A DNA stretch of 64,000 bases from Bartonella sp. ML70XJBT.G (lineage in GTDB: Bacteria; Pseudomonadota; Alphaproteobacteria; Rhizobiales; Rhizobiaceae), in contig NZ_JAQITA010000006.1 in NCBI RefSeq assembly GCF_028618575.1, positions 61,723 to 125,722 on the forward strand, written 5' to 3'. Below are positions 19,415 to 30,754 of this stretch, piece after piece; the stretch's first letter is position 1; the number at the start of each line of letters is the position of its first letter. Below the pieces are notes generated by a model, which was not told the origin of the DNA, did not search any database, and saw only the letters and a program-made list of their open reading frames with translations. The translations under genes were made by a program, and so were the position numbers.

Positions 19415-20026
19415 TCAAATGACATCATGCCCTTTATCTCGTGCAAAACGGCGCAACCAGATATAAAGCGCACCTCCACCACCATGTTGGCGGGCCGCCT
19501 GCTCAAAGGCATGCACATAATATCGAAAAGTTGGTGTTGATAACCAATGAGGAACCAACTTATACAAAGCACCATCACTTCCAAGCGATCGTCCTTTTCC
19601 TGTGATCACAAGGACATAACGCAATCCATTCTGCTGAGACGATTGTAGAAACTTTTTTAAGAAAAAATAAGCTTCTTCCTGCATACAACCATGAAGATCA
19701 AGACGTGCCTCTATAGGATAATGCCCTTTGGCAACCTTGCGATATGCAGCACGATCAAAAAAATGGATTTTATGCGCTCGTGCAAGTATTTCCTTTTCTG
19801 TTTTAACAACTGTTTGTTTCAGTTGTTTTTTTTGAGATAATGAACCGATTGGTGCTAGGCGCTGTTTTTCGTTATCAATATTTGCTGCATCTTTTGTAAG
19901 AGAAGAAAGGAGAGTATCATGAAGCGGTCTTATTGTACGACACACCCTCTCCCATAAAAGACGATCTTGTGGAGTCAAGAATTCCTTTTTGCATCTCCAT
20001 TCACCCATAGACATTTCAATCGTCAA
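19415..20026 (-). CDS. Smr-domain protein
   Basis: The 203-residue protein has a C-terminal Smr domain, a fold related to the MutS2 C-terminus and associated with nuclease or nucleic-acid binding. Its signature parts are LDLHGCMQEEAYFFLKKFL (about 107-125) and VLVITGKGRSLGSDGAL (about 138-154). The N-terminal half is charged and less conserved. Start 20026 is an ATG in a plausible context; nearby Met codons make it uncertain. It lies 44 bp after the Tim44-like gene on the same strand. The cellular role is unknown. Confidence 0.9.
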   Translation of the reverse strand: MTIEMSMGEWRCKKEFLTPQDRLLWERVCRTIRPLHDTLLSSLTKDAANIDNEKQRLAPIGSLSQKKQLKQTVVKTEKEILARAHKIHFFDRAAYRKVAKGHYPIEARLDLHGCMQEEAYFFLKKFLQSSQQNGLRYVLVITGKGRSLGSDGALYKLVPHWLSTPTFRYYVHAFEQAARQHGGGGALYIWLRRFARDKGHDVI

Positions 20027-20070
20027 TCTCTTATAAAGCTTATTTATTATAATCTTATAGAAAAAAGATC

Positions 20071-20763
20071 TTAATTTTCATCTTCTGTTGCAAAAAGCTT
20101 CCAATTTGGGTCTGATGATAAACTGTTGCGAACAAAAGTCCAAACATCTCTAATTTCTACGATAGCATCAGGATCACCATCTATACGCTCTCCTTGCCCA
20201 TTATAGGTTACAGAAATCATCTCACTGATAATCCGCACAGTTATAAATTCGTCCTTATCTTGTATTGCTGCTGAAACGAACTCTATCTTATTAATTCCAA
20301 CGAAAGTAAACTGAACCTTTTCATTGTTGTTTTCACGTTTTTCAATAGCAGCACAAAAGCTTTCAAAAACATTTTGAGAAAGCAATCTTTTAAGTTGATC
20401 TCGATCACCTCTAGCAAAAGCTGTGACAATCATTTCATAAGCAACCCGTGCACCTTTTATAAAAAATTGAGGAGAAAAATGGGAATCAATTTTGCGAAGT
20501 GCCCGTAACCCTTCATTCAGTACAGTCCCTTCTGGTGAAATCGCATCAATCTCGCTAAAATCATTCTTTTGCGAATTGTCTTGATGAGGGAACGAAACAA
20601 TACTGTCTGTCGTTTCTACCTCAGTTTGCTTTTTAGAACAACGTGAATAAGGATCAAAGGGAGGTTTTTCAAAACCAATCCGTTTTCCTAATACATTACG
20701 CAGTTGCACAAAAACGATAACCATAATGATAAGAGCTACGACAAGTATAACGTCAAATTCCAT
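20071..20763 (-). CDS. Tim44-like domain protein, membrane anchored
   Basis: The start is placed at MEFDVILVV (20763); the frame extends 4 codons further. One N-terminal membrane helix (about residues 3-22) is followed by a polar linker and a C-terminal Tim44-like domain with FFIKGARVAYEMIVTAFARG, LLSQNVFESFCAAIEKR and IVEIRDVWTFVR. In alphaproteobacteria such proteins (TimA) are thought to act at the cytoplasmic membrane and relate to mitochondrial Tim44. The neighbours secB, fxsA and the Smr gene form a conserved Rhizobiales cluster. It diverges from fxsA. Confidence 0.88.
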   Translation of the reverse strand: MEFDVILVVALIIMVIVFVQLRNVLGKRIGFEKPPFDPYSRCSKKQTEVETTDSIVSFPHQDNSQKNDFSEIDAISPEGTVLNEGLRALRKIDSHFSPQFFIKGARVAYEMIVTAFARGDRDQLKRLLSQNVFESFCAAIEKRENNNEKVQFTFVGINKIEFVSAAIQDKDEFITVRIISEMISVTYNGQGERIDGDPDAIVEIRDVWTFVRNSLSSDPNWKLFATEDEN

Positions 20764-20970
20764 GGGTGCTGTCAATCTCCAAACCTAAGATGATCTGTAA
20801 TAAACATTGCAGTCAATATCATTTATCAATAAATATGTAAAATAAGGAATCTACGATTCAAATATTTTTATAGCCTTTCATGTATTTTTATAAACTTTAT
20901 TCATGTATGTTTAAAAGAATGGCTCTTATAATCTTCTATTATCCTAAACTATCTAGAAGGGAGTTTTTAT

Positions 20971-21477
20971 GTGATAAAGTCTTACCCTATCAATCCTCGC
21001 TTTTTTATCATTATCTTCCTTAGCACTCTTTTAATCGAAATTGCTGGTTTTATTTTTGTTGGAAAAGAAATTGGCATTCTAGCAACTTTGAGTCTTGTTG
21101 TTCTCACAACAATAGTTGGAGCTGTTTTATTGCGAATTCAAGGCATTAGCCTTTTAAAAAATATACAACATGAACTTATCCAAGGACGCAGACTGGAAAA
21201 CAATATTACCGATGATGCCTTTATCATTGTGGGAGCGATTTTGCTTATTCTTCCTGGATTTGTCAGCGATATTTTTGGAATACTACTCCTTATTAAGCCA
21301 ATCCGTTTTCTTATCTGGCACTTCTTTTTATCATTTCAAAATAGAATGAACAAACATACTAAAAATAAAACCAATACTCACAATGATTCTGAAAAAATCA
21401 TTGATCTTAAAGCTGAAGACTACGAAGTCTATAATACTACAGAATCTCCATGGCGTAAAAATGATGATAATCATTGA
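20971..21477 (+). CDS. fxsA: FxsA-family membrane protein
   Basis: FxsA is an inner-membrane protein whose overproduction blocks phage T7 exclusion by F plasmid in E. coli; its normal role is unclear. The 168-residue protein starts with GTG at 20971, supported by AGAAGGGAG about 10 nt upstream. It has hydrophobic segments near 11-30, 34-53 and 80-110 and the conserved PGFVSDIFGILLLIKPIR stretch. The C-terminal tail is hydrophilic. It diverges from the Tim44-like gene and precedes secB. Confidence 0.9.
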   Translation: MIKSYPINPRFFIIIFLSTLLIEIAGFIFVGKEIGILATLSLVVLTTIVGAVLLRIQGISLLKNIQHELIQGRRLENNITDDAFIIVGAILLILPGFVSDIFGILLLIKPIRFLIWHFFLSFQNRMNKHTKNKTNTHNDSEKIIDLKAEDYEVYNTTESPWRKNDDNH

Positions 21478-21622
21478 AAGAGAAAAAAATCTGTCACCAA
21501 CTTAAAAAATAATCAAGACAAGAGGAGCGTTTCTTGCAACCTTTTGCAAGGCGTGATAACCAGCTTAATCTGTAGCTCTAAAATAGAAATATATAATAAT
21601 AGAAATTGAGAAAGTTTATACT

Positions 21623-22105
21623 ATGGCCGAAGGTGAAATGAACAACAGTGGTGGAGAGCCCGTTTTTGCTGTATTAACGCAGTATTTAAAAGATTTCTCA
21701 TTCGAGAACCCAGCTGCTCCTCATTCACTGCGTCCGCGTGAAAAATCACCACAAATAGATATCAATATCAATGTCAACGCAAACCCAATCGGTGATGATA
21801 ATTATGATGTTGTCTTATCCCTCTCTGTTAAAGCCAGTGATGATACGGAAATATTGTTTCATGTAGAACTCATTTATGGTGGTGTTTTTCATATTAAAAA
21901 TATTCCACAAGAGCATGTTATGCCTCTTGTTTTTATTGAATGTCCTCGTCTTTTATTTCCATTTGCGCGGCAAATTATATCTGATGCTACCCAAAATGGA
22001 GGATTTCCACCTCTTTGGATTGATCCAATTGACTTTGCAGCATTATTTCAAAAACGTCTTGCTGAAGAACAAAACGACAATCAGAGTCAGGTACAACCAT
22101 CGTAA
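21623..22105 (+). CDS. secB: Protein-export chaperone SecB
   Basis: SecB is a tetrameric cytoplasmic chaperone that keeps preproteins unfolded and delivers them to SecA. The 160-residue length is usual. Visible features are [12 protein letters not shown] near residue 25, the paired beta-strand segments [19 protein letters not shown] (one substitution-tolerant stretch), [13 protein letters not shown], and [20 protein letters not shown], followed by [13 protein letters not shown] strong terminator follows at 22131-22158. Confidence 0.96.
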   Translation: MAEGEMNNSGGEPVFAVLTQYLKDFSFENPAAPHSLRPREKSPQIDININVNANPIGDDNYDVVLSLSVKASDDTEILFHVELIYGGVFHIKNIPQEHVMPLVFIECPRLLFPFARQIISDATQNGGFPPLWIDPIDFAALFQKRLAEEQNDNQSQVQPS

Positions 22106-22130
22106 AAATTTATTTTTTTATTATCAAAAA

Positions 22131-22158
22131 GGCCCTGATACTTCAGGGCCTTTTTTTT
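22131..22158. terminator. Bidirectional rho-independent terminator between secB and maeB
   Basis: A perfect GGCCCTGA/TCAGGGCC stem (22131-22150) with a 4-base loop is followed by eight T on the plus strand. On the minus strand it is followed by A-rich complement (22126-22130), giving a short T run. It lies between converging secB and maeB; the T run reaches the maeB stop codon. Confidence 0.9.
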
Positions 22159-24448
22159 ACAATTTTTTTGCATGATACGCTGCTAACATTGCGATATTAA
22201 CAACATCTGTATCATTTCCACTAAAAGGTACAATTTGGACAGATTTTTCCAATCCAATCAGAATAGGTCCAATAAGGGTTGCTTCACCAAGCTCTTGCAA
22301 CATTTTGCTCGCAATAGAAGAGCTATGATAGCCAGGCATTATTAAAATGTTGGCTGGTTCTGTTAATCCCATAAAGGGATATTGTTGCATCAATTTCAAA
22401 TTGAGCGCAACATCTGCACTCATTTCTCCATCAAATTCAAAGTCAACCCCGCGTTCATGCAAAATACGAACAGCATCCTGGATATTTTGTGTAACTTTTC
22501 CTTTCATATAGCCAAAAGTAGAAAATGCTAAAAACGCGACCCGTGGTTGATATCCAAATCCATGGACAAAAGAAGCTGTTTGTTCCGCTATATCAGCAAG
22601 TTCTTCAGCGTTAGGATCCTCATAAACAGCTGTATCTGCAATAAACACCGTTCGTCCACGGCAAATAGCCATTGAGATACCAATCAACCGTTCTTGTGGT
22701 TTTTCATTAATCACACGACGTATATCGATCAATGCTGTTTCATAATTGCGTGTTACTCCTGTAACCATTGCATCAGCATCCCCTAATGCCACCATACAAG
22801 CAGCAAAATAATTGCGATCATTATTGATACGATGGTGACAATCACGCAATAACCAGCCTTGACGCTGCATCTTTTTATAAAGGTAATTCGCATAAGCATC
22901 CGTACGACAGGAGAGCTTTGCATTCATAAGTGAAATACCTTCACGCTCAAGATCAATACCAGCAATAGCTGCAGTTTCTCTCACTTGTTCTTCATGGCCA
23001 ATCAAAATTGCTTGTCCTAGTTTTTGATGAACATAGGAAACAGCGGCTCTGATGACTTGCTCTTCTTCACCTTCTGCGAAAACAATCTGTTTTGGCGCTT
23101 GGCGAATATGATTATAAACTCCACGCATCACAGAGGAAATGGGATCACGTCTTGCACTTAAATCACGCTCATAAGCCTCTAAATCATCAATATGCTTTCG
23201 CGCAACACCACTCTCCATTGCCGCTTTTGCCACCGCTTTTGAAACAACCGTAAACAAACGTGGATCAAAAGGAACAGGAATGATATAATTAGGTCCGAAT
23301 TTCAATCGCTTGCCACGATAAGCTTCTGCTACACTGTCAGGAACCTCTTCATGGGCCAACTGCGCCAAAGCTTTTGCAGCAGCAATTTTCATGTCCTCAT
23401 TGATAACCGTCGCACGTACATCAAGTGCACCACGAAAGATATAAGGAAAACAAAGAACATTGTTAATTTGGTTTGGATAATCTGAACGACCTGTTGCCAC
23501 AATGGCATCATTACGCACTTTCATAACCTCTTCTGGTGTAATTTCTGGATCGGGATTGGCCATAGCAAAAATAATCGGCTGTGGTGCCATCGATTTGACC
23601 ATCTCAGGGGTAATTGCACCTTTCGCCGAAACCCCAAAAAACATATCAGCGCCTTCCATTGCTTCGGCTAGCGTGCGTTTATCGGTTCGAAGAGCATGGG
23701 CAGCTTTCCACTTATTCATTCCCTCTTTGCGCCCTTCATAGACCACACCCTTCGTATCACAGAGTATAATATTTTCAGGTCGAAACCCCATTGCTTTAAT
23801 CAATTCAATACAAGCAATTCCAGCAGAGCCAGCACCATTACAGACTAACTTCGTATTTTGCATGTCACGCCCTGTTAAATACAGAGCATTCAGTACGCCA
23901 GCGGCAACAATAATTGCTGTACCATGTTGATCATCATGAAAAACAGGAATATTCATAACTTCGCGTAAGCGACTCTCAATCATAAAACACTCTGGTGCTT
24001 TAATGTCTTCAAGATTGATACCGCCAAAAGACGGTTCCAAATGACGTACTAAATTGATAAAATCTTCTGGATCGTTTGTATCAATTTCCAAATCAATGGA
24101 ATCAATATCCGCAAAGCGCTTAAAAAGCACTGCTTTGCCTTCCATTACAGGTTTCGATGCAAGCGCACCTAAATTGCCCAAACCTAAAATAGCTGTTCCA
24201 TTTGATATCACAGCCACAAGATTTCCTTTTGTCGTATAATCATAAGCCAATGCTGGATTTTGAGCAATTGCTTTCACTGGAACAGCAACACCTGGTGAAT
24301 AAGCAAGTGCTAAATCATGCTGTGTTGCCATAGACTTTGTTGCAATAATTTCAAGCTTTCCAGGTCGACCACAACTATGAAAATCAAGAGCTTCTTGCTC
24401 ACTAACACCATAAATCATTTGAGGTAGTTTCTGATTTTGCTTTTTCAT
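22157..24448 (-). CDS. maeB: NADP-dependent malic enzyme, malic/phosphotransacetylase fusion type
   Basis: MaeB decarboxylates malate to pyruvate with NADP. I choose ATG 24448 (MKKQNQKLPQ) over a TTG 10 codons upstream, giving 763 residues. The N-terminal part (about 20-430) is the malic enzyme, with SPGVAVPVKAI, the catalytic tyrosine region YDYTTKGNLVAVISNGTA, FHDDQHGTAI and CNGAGSAGIACIEL for nucleotide binding. The C-terminal 330 residues resemble phosphotransacetylase but generally lack that activity and act in regulation. It converges on secB. Confidence 0.95.
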   Translation of the reverse strand: MKKQNQKLPQMIYGVSEQEALDFHSCGRPGKLEIIATKSMATQHDLALAYSPGVAVPVKAIAQNPALAYDYTTKGNLVAVISNGTAILGLGNLGALASKPVMEGKAVLFKRFADIDSIDLEIDTNDPEDFINLVRHLEPSFGGINLEDIKAPECFMIESRLREVMNIPVFHDDQHGTAIIVAAGVLNALYLTGRDMQNTKLVCNGAGSAGIACIELIKAMGFRPENIILCDTKGVVYEGRKEGMNKWKAAHALRTDKRTLAEAMEGADMFFGVSAKGAITPEMVKSMAPQPIIFAMANPDPEITPEEVMKVRNDAIVATGRSDYPNQINNVLCFPYIFRGALDVRATVINEDMKIAAAKALAQLAHEEVPDSVAEAYRGKRLKFGPNYIIPVPFDPRLFTVVSKAVAKAAMESGVARKHIDDLEAYERDLSARRDPISSVMRGVYNHIRQAPKQIVFAEGEEEQVIRAAVSYVHQKLGQAILIGHEEQVRETAAIAGIDLEREGISLMNAKLSCRTDAYANYLYKKMQRQGWLLRDCHHRINNDRNYFAACMVALGDADAMVTGVTRNYETALIDIRRVINEKPQERLIGISMAICRGRTVFIADTAVYEDPNAEELADIAEQTASFVHGFGYQPRVAFLAFSTFGYMKGKVTQNIQDAVRILHERGVDFEFDGEMSADVALNLKLMQQYPFMGLTEPANILIMPGYHSSSIASKMLQELGEATLIGPILIGLEKSVQIVPFSGNDTDVVNIAMLAAYHAKKL

Positions 24449-24661
24449 TTCACTCAATTCTCTCCAAAACAGTGTCAATTATGCTCTATGATACGTGTAA
24501 TTACCCGATTTTAAAATTTGATTCATATATGAGAAATCGCTATGCTTGCTTTAACAAACCTGATTACACGTTTCAATTTTTAGAGATAATGAAGATAAGT
24601 ATTACTGAAGTAAACAAAAAAGGGTATTAAAACTTCACTTGAAGGAGACAGGCGCGTAAAC

Positions 24662-27397
24662 ATGGATAAAAAAAACAACTCTAAAAATAATTTAATTCCT
24701 CAGCCTGCCCTCTCATCTGCTCCTCATCAACAACGCCTCACACCTATGATGGAGCAATATATAGAAATCAAAGCAGTCAATAATGATTCCCTGCTCTTTT
24801 ACCGGATGGGTGATTTTTATGAATTGTTTTTTAATGATGCTGTTGAAGCTGCTCAAGCTTTAGGAATCACCCTCACAACACGCGGCAAACATTTGGGTGA
24901 AGATATTCCTATGTGCGGGGTTCCCGTTCATGCTGCTGATGATTATTTGCAAAAACTTATTGCTTGTGGATATCGCGTTGCTGTTTGTGAACAAACAGAA
25001 GATCCTGCCGAAGCCAAAAAGCGTGGATCAAAATCGGTTGTTCGACGCGATGTCGTGCGCCTTGTCACACCTGGAACTCTTACCGAAGAAAAACTTCTTG
25101 ATCCAACGCGTGCAAATTATCTGATGACACTTGCGCGCATCAAAACCAGCGATGGAGAGGATTTTGCCCTTTCTTGGATTGATATCTCAACAGGCATATT
25201 TCGTGTAACAGAAAGCCGTCCTGAAAAACTTCTGGCAGACATTATGCGCGTAGATCCTCAAGAAATTATTGTCGCTGACTCTTTCTTTCATGACAAATCC
25301 CACAAATCACTTTTTCATGTTCTCGATCGCATTGTTTTACCTCAACCTGCTAATCTCTTCGACACAGTTACTGCCGAACGCGATATTTGCGGTTATTTTA
25401 AACTTTCAACCCTTGAAGGTGTTGCCGATTATTCTCGCCCTGAACTCTCTGCAATCGCTGCTGCCATCCGTTACATCGAAAAAACACAAATCACGCATCG
25501 CCCTCTTCTTATGCATCCTGAACGTCAAAATGAAAGTGCTACCCTTTTCATTGATGCTGCAACCAGACTTAGTCTTGAGCTTGTCCGAACCACTTCAGGA
25601 CAACGTGATGGAAGCTTATTAAAAGCTATTGATCGCACGGTAACAGGAGGGGGATCACGTCTTCTTGTCGATCGTCTCATTGCACCCCTCACCACACCCT
25701 CGGCTATTGATCATAGACTCGATTCGGTTGCCTTTTTTTTACAAAATACCTCCCTTGCAGAAGCCATAAAACTTATTTTAAAGGGGGGCCCAGATATGCC
25801 CCGTGCAGTGTCACGTTTGGTGCTTGGACGAGGTGGTCCCCGTGATATGGCTGCAATCCAGCGTGGTTTTGAAATTATTCGTGAAATCAAGCAGCTTTTT
25901 AATGATCAATTGCTTCCTCAAGAAATCAGTGACGTACAACAGGTTTTCTCACATTTGCCCACTGCTTTACATGATCATTTAGAACGGGCATTAGCGGATG
26001 ACCTTCCTCTGCTGAAACGTGATGGTGGTTTTATTCGCTCTCAATATCATAAAGAGCTTGATGAAATGCGTGCTCTACGTGATGAATCGCGCCGTGTCAT
26101 TGCCGAACTTCAAGCACAATATGCCCAAGAAACAGATATTAAAACGCTTAAAATCAAGCATAATAATATTCTAGGCTACTTCATTGAAGTCACCAATGTA
26201 CAAGCATCTGCACTCACAAATAACCCTCAAGCCAAAGAACGTTTTATTCATCGGCAAACAATGGCAAATGCTATGCGCTTTACCACAACAGAGCTTGCTG
26301 ATCTTGAAAGCCGTATTGCCCATGCCGCTCACCACGCACTGACACTTGAACTGGAAATCTTTGAAACCCTTGTGCATGAAATTACTGAGCAGATTGATTT
26401 CATTCGTAAAGCAGCCGAAGCACTTGCTGTCTTGGATATATCCGTCGCATTAGCACATCTGGCTGAAGAACAAGGATATTGTCGCCCCAAAATCGATCAT
26501 TCTCTTACCTTTCGTATCACTGCTGGGCGCCATCCTGTCGTGGAGCAAGCACTTCGCAAACAAGCTGCAGAACCCTTTGTTGCCAATAATTGTGATCTCT
26601 CTGTACAAGAAAATCATCAATATGCAGCCATCTGGCTTTTGACAGGTCCCAATATGGGAGGAAAATCCACTTTCTTACGGCAAAATGCGCTGATTGCTAT
26701 TATGGCGCAAATGGGATCCTTTGTTCCAGCAACTTGCGCACATATTGGCGTCGTTGATCGCCTCTTTAGTCGTGTTGGTGCTTCCGATGACCTTGCAAGG
26801 GGGCGCTCAACCTTCATGATGGAAATGGTGGAAACAGCAACAATTCTTAATCACGCTAGTCACAAATCCCTTGTTATTCTTGATGAAATTGGACGAGGAA
26901 CATCAACCTTTGATGGACTTTCCATTGCTTGGGCAGCTGTAGAATATCTGCATGAAGTGAATCGCTGTCGTGCTATTCTTGCTACCCATTTTCATGAAAT
27001 GACAGCACTGACAGAAAAGCTTAACCGCCTTTATAATGTAACAATGAAAGTTAAAAATTGGGATGGTGATGTGGTTTTTCTTCATGAAGTCACACCAGGA
27101 GCTGCAGATCGATCCTACGGCGTACAAGTTGCAAAACTTGCTGGACTTCCCCCAGCAGTTATTGCCCGCGCTACAGATGTTCTCCACCAATTAGAACAAG
27201 GTGAAATGGCTGGAAAAGGACATAAACTTATTGATGATTTACCACTTTTTTCCCTTAAAGCAGTATCTCCTGTAAATGAAAAAACACAAGAGCATTGCGC
27301 ACTTCATGAGGCGTTAGCAAATATTCACCCTGATGAACTTTCCCCTAAGCAAGCTTTAGAAGAACTTTATCGCCTCAAAAAACTAGAAAAAAGCTAA
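24662..27397 (+). CDS. mutS: DNA mismatch repair protein MutS
   Basis: MutS recognises mismatches and recruits MutL. The 911-residue protein has the N-terminal mismatch-reading motif GDFYELFF with the Phe-x-Glu pair, a connector, a long lever/clamp region, and the ATPase domain with Walker [15 protein letters not shown] (about 661-674), [20 protein letters not shown] and Walker [21 protein letters not shown]-type ribosome sequence precedes the ATG at 24662. It diverges from maeB. The reading frame is complete with no sign of decay. Confidence 0.97.
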   Translation: MDKKNNSKNNLIPQPALSSAPHQQRLTPMMEQYIEIKAVNNDSLLFYRMGDFYELFFNDAVEAAQALGITLTTRGKHLGEDIPMCGVPVHAADDYLQKLIACGYRVAVCEQTEDPAEAKKRGSKSVVRRDVVRLVTPGTLTEEKLLDPTRANYLMTLARIKTSDGEDFALSWIDISTGIFRVTESRPEKLLADIMRVDPQEIIVADSFFHDKSHKSLFHVLDRIVLPQPANLFDTVTAERDICGYFKLSTLEGVADYSRPELSAIAAAIRYIEKTQITHRPLLMHPERQNESATLFIDAATRLSLELVRTTSGQRDGSLLKAIDRTVTGGGSRLLVDRLIAPLTTPSAIDHRLDSVAFFLQNTSLAEAIKLILKGGPDMPRAVSRLVLGRGGPRDMAAIQRGFEIIREIKQLFNDQLLPQEISDVQQVFSHLPTALHDHLERALADDLPLLKRDGGFIRSQYHKELDEMRALRDESRRVIAELQAQYAQETDIKTLKIKHNNILGYFIEVTNVQASALTNNPQAKERFIHRQTMANAMRFTTTELADLESRIAHAAHHALTLELEIFETLVHEITEQIDFIRKAAEALAVLDISVALAHLAEEQGYCRPKIDHSLTFRITAGRHPVVEQALRKQAAEPFVANNCDLSVQENHQYAAIWLLTGPNMGGKSTFLRQNALIAIMAQMGSFVPATCAHIGVVDRLFSRVGASDDLARGRSTFMMEMVETATILNHASHKSLVILDEIGRGTSTFDGLSIAWAAVEYLHEVNRCRAILATHFHEMTALTEKLNRLYNVTMKVKNWDGDVVFLHEVTPGAADRSYGVQVAKLAGLPPAVIARATDVLHQLEQGEMAGKGHKLIDDLPLFSLKAVSPVNEKTQEHCALHEALANIHPDELSPKQALEELYRLKKLEKS

Positions 27398-28233
27398 ATC
27401 CTTTATAAAAAAATCAAAGAAAACATTCTTTCTTGATCATTCTAACGCATATCGACTCTTCATTACCTTATCATTTTGCTTTTACATAATGTCTCTTAAC
27501 AACCGTAAAGTAGAGACCGGGAAAGAAATTATACCATACTTTTTAAAGCCAATTGTTTTATACAAACAAGCAATTTATAGCGCCATATTCATCAGCGCGA
27601 TACTTGTCATTCTGATGCACTCTGACTTTCAATATTCTTCTAAAAAATGTAAAATAATCAGTTTGAAACTCTGCTTTCCGACTTTCAAAAGTATCTCAAA
27701 CAATATCCTTTAAATAATGGCAATTGGCATTGCTTCACGCTTTTATTTCTCTCGTTTTTTCATGAAGTCACGACCTTCATGTAAAACAGAACGCCACCCA
27801 ATTACACATTCACGTGCTTTTTTAAAGAAACATTTCTTAAGACACAAAAGCCTATTTCACGAAACCAACCATGAAGGGTATAACGATCAAGCTATTAGTA
27901 CCACCATCTTTATACTTGTGGAGAAGCAAACCGGCACCATCCTTATATTTGCCAATTCCCAATGTTGCGACAACCCTTGCCTTTGAGAGCATTCATAAGA
28001 GGCATTTTTACTCCTTTCTTGTGTAGTTTTACCCACACGCCAGCCCCGTTTGTGACGTGCAAGCAAGTGATATTAATCGACTAAGAGGATTTGTGATGAG
28101 AAAATTTCTCTCGATTCGGAGTTGTGATCCACGTTGAAAAATGATACTTTATCATTATAAATCAATGTGTTGTCATCTTACGAAAAAGAGTTATAATTCT
28201 CTTCATTTTCCATAAATAAGGTTTTTCACACAA
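27398..28233. other. Non-coding interval mutS-ilvD with integrase relic
   Basis: 836 bp contain no intact gene. About half is the minus-strand integrase remnant described separately. Two plus-strand open frames at 27489-27713 and 27717-27986 lie largely antisense to that remnant and are not believed to be genes. The part 28010-28233 shows no recognised feature. Confidence 0.6.
27640..28005 (-). pseudogene. Integrase N-terminal remnant (copy 2 of 3, best preserved)
   Basis: From ATG 28005 (AGGAG upstream) the minus strand reads MPLMNALKG. After a frameshift it gives VATLGIGKYKDGAGLLLHK and, after further shifts, RYTLHGWFREIGF, LRNVSLKKARE, LHEGRDFMKKRE and LKDIV-stop-DTFESRKAEF. These are successive conserved segments of the N-terminal arm-binding part of P4-type tyrosine integrases as found in Bartonella phages and islands. 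At least three frame changes and internal stops make it a pseudogene. No catalytic domain was found beyond about 27640. Confidence 0.8.
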
Positions 28234-30072
28234 TCATATGCTACGAACCGCACCCTTAGCAGCAGAAGTTGTCATTGCTGCATAAGCTTTGAGAGCCTTT
28301 GAGACTTTACGCTCACGCTTCTCAATGGGTTGCCAAGCTGCTTTTCCTTTCGCTTCCATTTTAGCACGACGATGCTTTATCTCAGCGTCATCGACCAACA
28401 TATGAATGGTACGATTAGGAATATCAATTTCTATGATATCGCCCTCTTCTACCAAAGCAATTTCTCCTCCCTCTGCAGCCTCTGGTGAGATATGTCCTAT
28501 TGAGAGTCCTGAAGTTCCTCCTGAAAAACGTCCATCCGTTATAAGTGCACAGGCCTTGCCTAATCCTTTCGATTTGAGATAACTTGTTGGATAGAGCATT
28601 TCTTGCATTCCCGGTCCACCGCGTGGCCCTTCATAACGAATTAAAACAATATCACCTGATTGAATTTTATTATTTAAGATTGCTGAAACAGCGGAATCTT
28701 GGCTTTCAAAAATTCTTGCTGAACCTTTAAAAGTTAAAATTGATTGATCCACACCTGCTGTTTTCACAATACAACCATCTCTGGCAATATTCCCATAAAG
28801 AACCGCTAATCCTCCATCTTGCGAATAGGCATGTTCTCTATTACGAATCACACCTTTTTCACGATCAAGATCAAGAGTTTCGTAGCGACAAAATTGACTA
28901 AACGCTGTTTGTGTTGGAATCCCCCCTGGCGCTGCACGATAAAATTCATGAACGGTTGTTTCAGCTGTCTGTTTTATATCCCAGTGACAAAGAGCTTCCT
29001 TCATCGTTTTTGCATGAACCGTATAAGTAGACGTATCAATCAGTCCGGCAGCATCCAATTCTCCTAAAAGGGCCATAATTCCACCTGCGCGGTGGACATC
29101 TTCCATATGCACATTTGCAACAGAAGGAGCAACCTTACACAAAACAGGAATACGACGTGAAAGTCGATCAATATCCGTCATGGTAAAATCTACTTCACCT
29201 TCTTGCGCAGCCGCTAAAAGATGTAAAACAGTATTGGTTGATCCTCCCATAGCAATATCTACAGCCATGGCATTTTCAAAAGCCTTGCGTGAGGCAATCG
29301 AACGCGGTAAAATTGTCTCATCTTCTTGTTCATAATAACGTTTGACCAATGTAACAATTTGTCTTCCTGCTTCTTCAAAAAGCATTTGGCGATCTCTATG
29401 CGTTGCTAATATTGACCCGTTGCCAGGAAGAGAAAGCCCTAATGCTTCGGTTAAACAATTCATAGAATTAGCCGTAAACATTCCTGAACAAGAACCACAT
29501 GTTGGACAAGCAGCACGCTCCATTTCCGCAATTTCTTGTTCTGAATTATGCTCTGAAGCCGCAGCAACCATGGCATCCACCAAATCAACAGTAAGATTTT
29601 GACCTTTCCATTTAATCTTACCTGCTTCCATAGGACCGCCTGAAACAAAAATTGTTGGAATATTCAAGCGTAAAGCAGCCATTAACATACCTGGCGTTAT
29701 TTTGTCACAATTGGAAATACAGACAAGTGCATCAGCACAATGGGCGTTGACCATATATTCAACAGAATCAGCAATAATTTCACGTGAAGGCAAAGAATAG
29801 AGCATTCCATCATGCCCCATCGCAATTCCATCATCTACAGCAATAGTATTAAACTCTTTCGCAACACCGCCAGAAATTGCTATCTGTTGTGCTACCAACT
29901 GTCCAAGATCTTTTAAATGGACATGTCCTGGTACAAATTGTGTAAAAGAATTGGCAATAGCAATGATAGGTTTGCCGAAATCAGTCTCTTTCATCCCTGT
30001 CGCACGCCAAAGACCGCGAGCCCCTGCCATATTGCGTCCATGAGTCGATATTCTTGAACGGTAAGAAGGCAT
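28234..30072 (-). CDS. ilvD: Dihydroxy-acid dehydratase
   Basis: IlvD makes the 2-keto acid precursors of valine, isoleucine and leucine, using an iron-sulphur cluster. The 612-residue length is typical. Cluster and metal motifs are visible: [13 protein letters not shown] (about 119-131), [19 protein letters not shown] (about 192-210) and the C-terminal [20 protein letters not shown]. It stands alone on the minus strand between the integrase relic and tRNA-Ala. Confidence 0.97.
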   Translation of the reverse strand: MPSYRSRISTHGRNMAGARGLWRATGMKETDFGKPIIAIANSFTQFVPGHVHLKDLGQLVAQQIAISGGVAKEFNTIAVDDGIAMGHDGMLYSLPSREIIADSVEYMVNAHCADALVCISNCDKITPGMLMAALRLNIPTIFVSGGPMEAGKIKWKGQNLTVDLVDAMVAAASEHNSEQEIAEMERAACPTCGSCSGMFTANSMNCLTEALGLSLPGNGSILATHRDRQMLFEEAGRQIVTLVKRYYEQEDETILPRSIASRKAFENAMAVDIAMGGSTNTVLHLLAAAQEGEVDFTMTDIDRLSRRIPVLCKVAPSVANVHMEDVHRAGGIMALLGELDAAGLIDTSTYTVHAKTMKEALCHWDIKQTAETTVHEFYRAAPGGIPTQTAFSQFCRYETLDLDREKGVIRNREHAYSQDGGLAVLYGNIARDGCIVKTAGVDQSILTFKGSARIFESQDSAVSAILNNKIQSGDIVLIRYEGPRGGPGMQEMLYPTSYLKSKGLGKACALITDGRFSGGTSGLSIGHISPEAAEGGEIALVEEGDIIEIDIPNRTIHMLVDDAEIKHRRAKMEAKGKAAWQPIEKRERKVSKALKAYAAMTTSAAKGAVRSI

Positions 30073-30550
30073 TATTTTTTCCCCTCAAATAATTCCATTT
30101 TCTTTGTTTTGCTGCAATCTCCCCTTAAAAACAAGAGCTCGCCTGCGAAAAATAAAAAAAGCCCGTTATTGAGACAATTAAATCACAAAATTGAAAGCTG
30201 CAGCTATTGTTTGTTATCCAAAACATTTTCTGCAAAAATGATCGCTAAAGCTTTTGAAAATCATAAAAGCTATCTTATAAAGAGCTATTGATTTAAGAAA
30301 TCATATGAGAACAGACTTTCATTTTCGGTATAGAGATATTTGCGCAAACTATAAAATATCACTCATCTGCTCTTGCGCTTTCATAACAATAAATTTCATG
30401 AGTATTATCAAAGAAAAGGCATAGAGCGAACTCTTGGAAAGAAGCACTTTATGCAATCATTGAAAATGCTATAGATAAAAATGCGCCCTTCACAGCAGAT
30501 AAATTCTTTTTATAAATATTGATAGCTTATTGAAAAAACTTTTGATCTTT
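30073..30550. other. Intergenic region between ilvD and tRNA-Ala
   Basis: About 480 bp of AT-rich sequence include the ilvD upstream region near 30073-30110. Apart from short open frames without recognisable motifs I see nothing to annotate. Confidence 0.5.
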
Positions 30551-30626
<76 letters not shown>

Positions 30627-30754
30627 ATATTAAAGACAGTTATCCCTTAAAAGAAAGGCAAATAACCTGACTGAAATTTTCTAGAACGATAAAAATCGAA
30701 GATCAAGAAAAATTTGTATTCAATGAAAAGAATAACCTTCGTTTCTCTTAACTT

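Noticed and set aside
21533..21550. Perfect 7-bp hairpin CTTGCAA/TTGCAAG between fxsA and secB
   Set aside because: It has no T run and no context that would make it a terminator or operator; may be chance.
27489..27986. Two plus-strand frames (74 and 89 codons) after mutS
   Set aside because: They are mostly antisense to the minus-strand integrase remnant and show no family motif.
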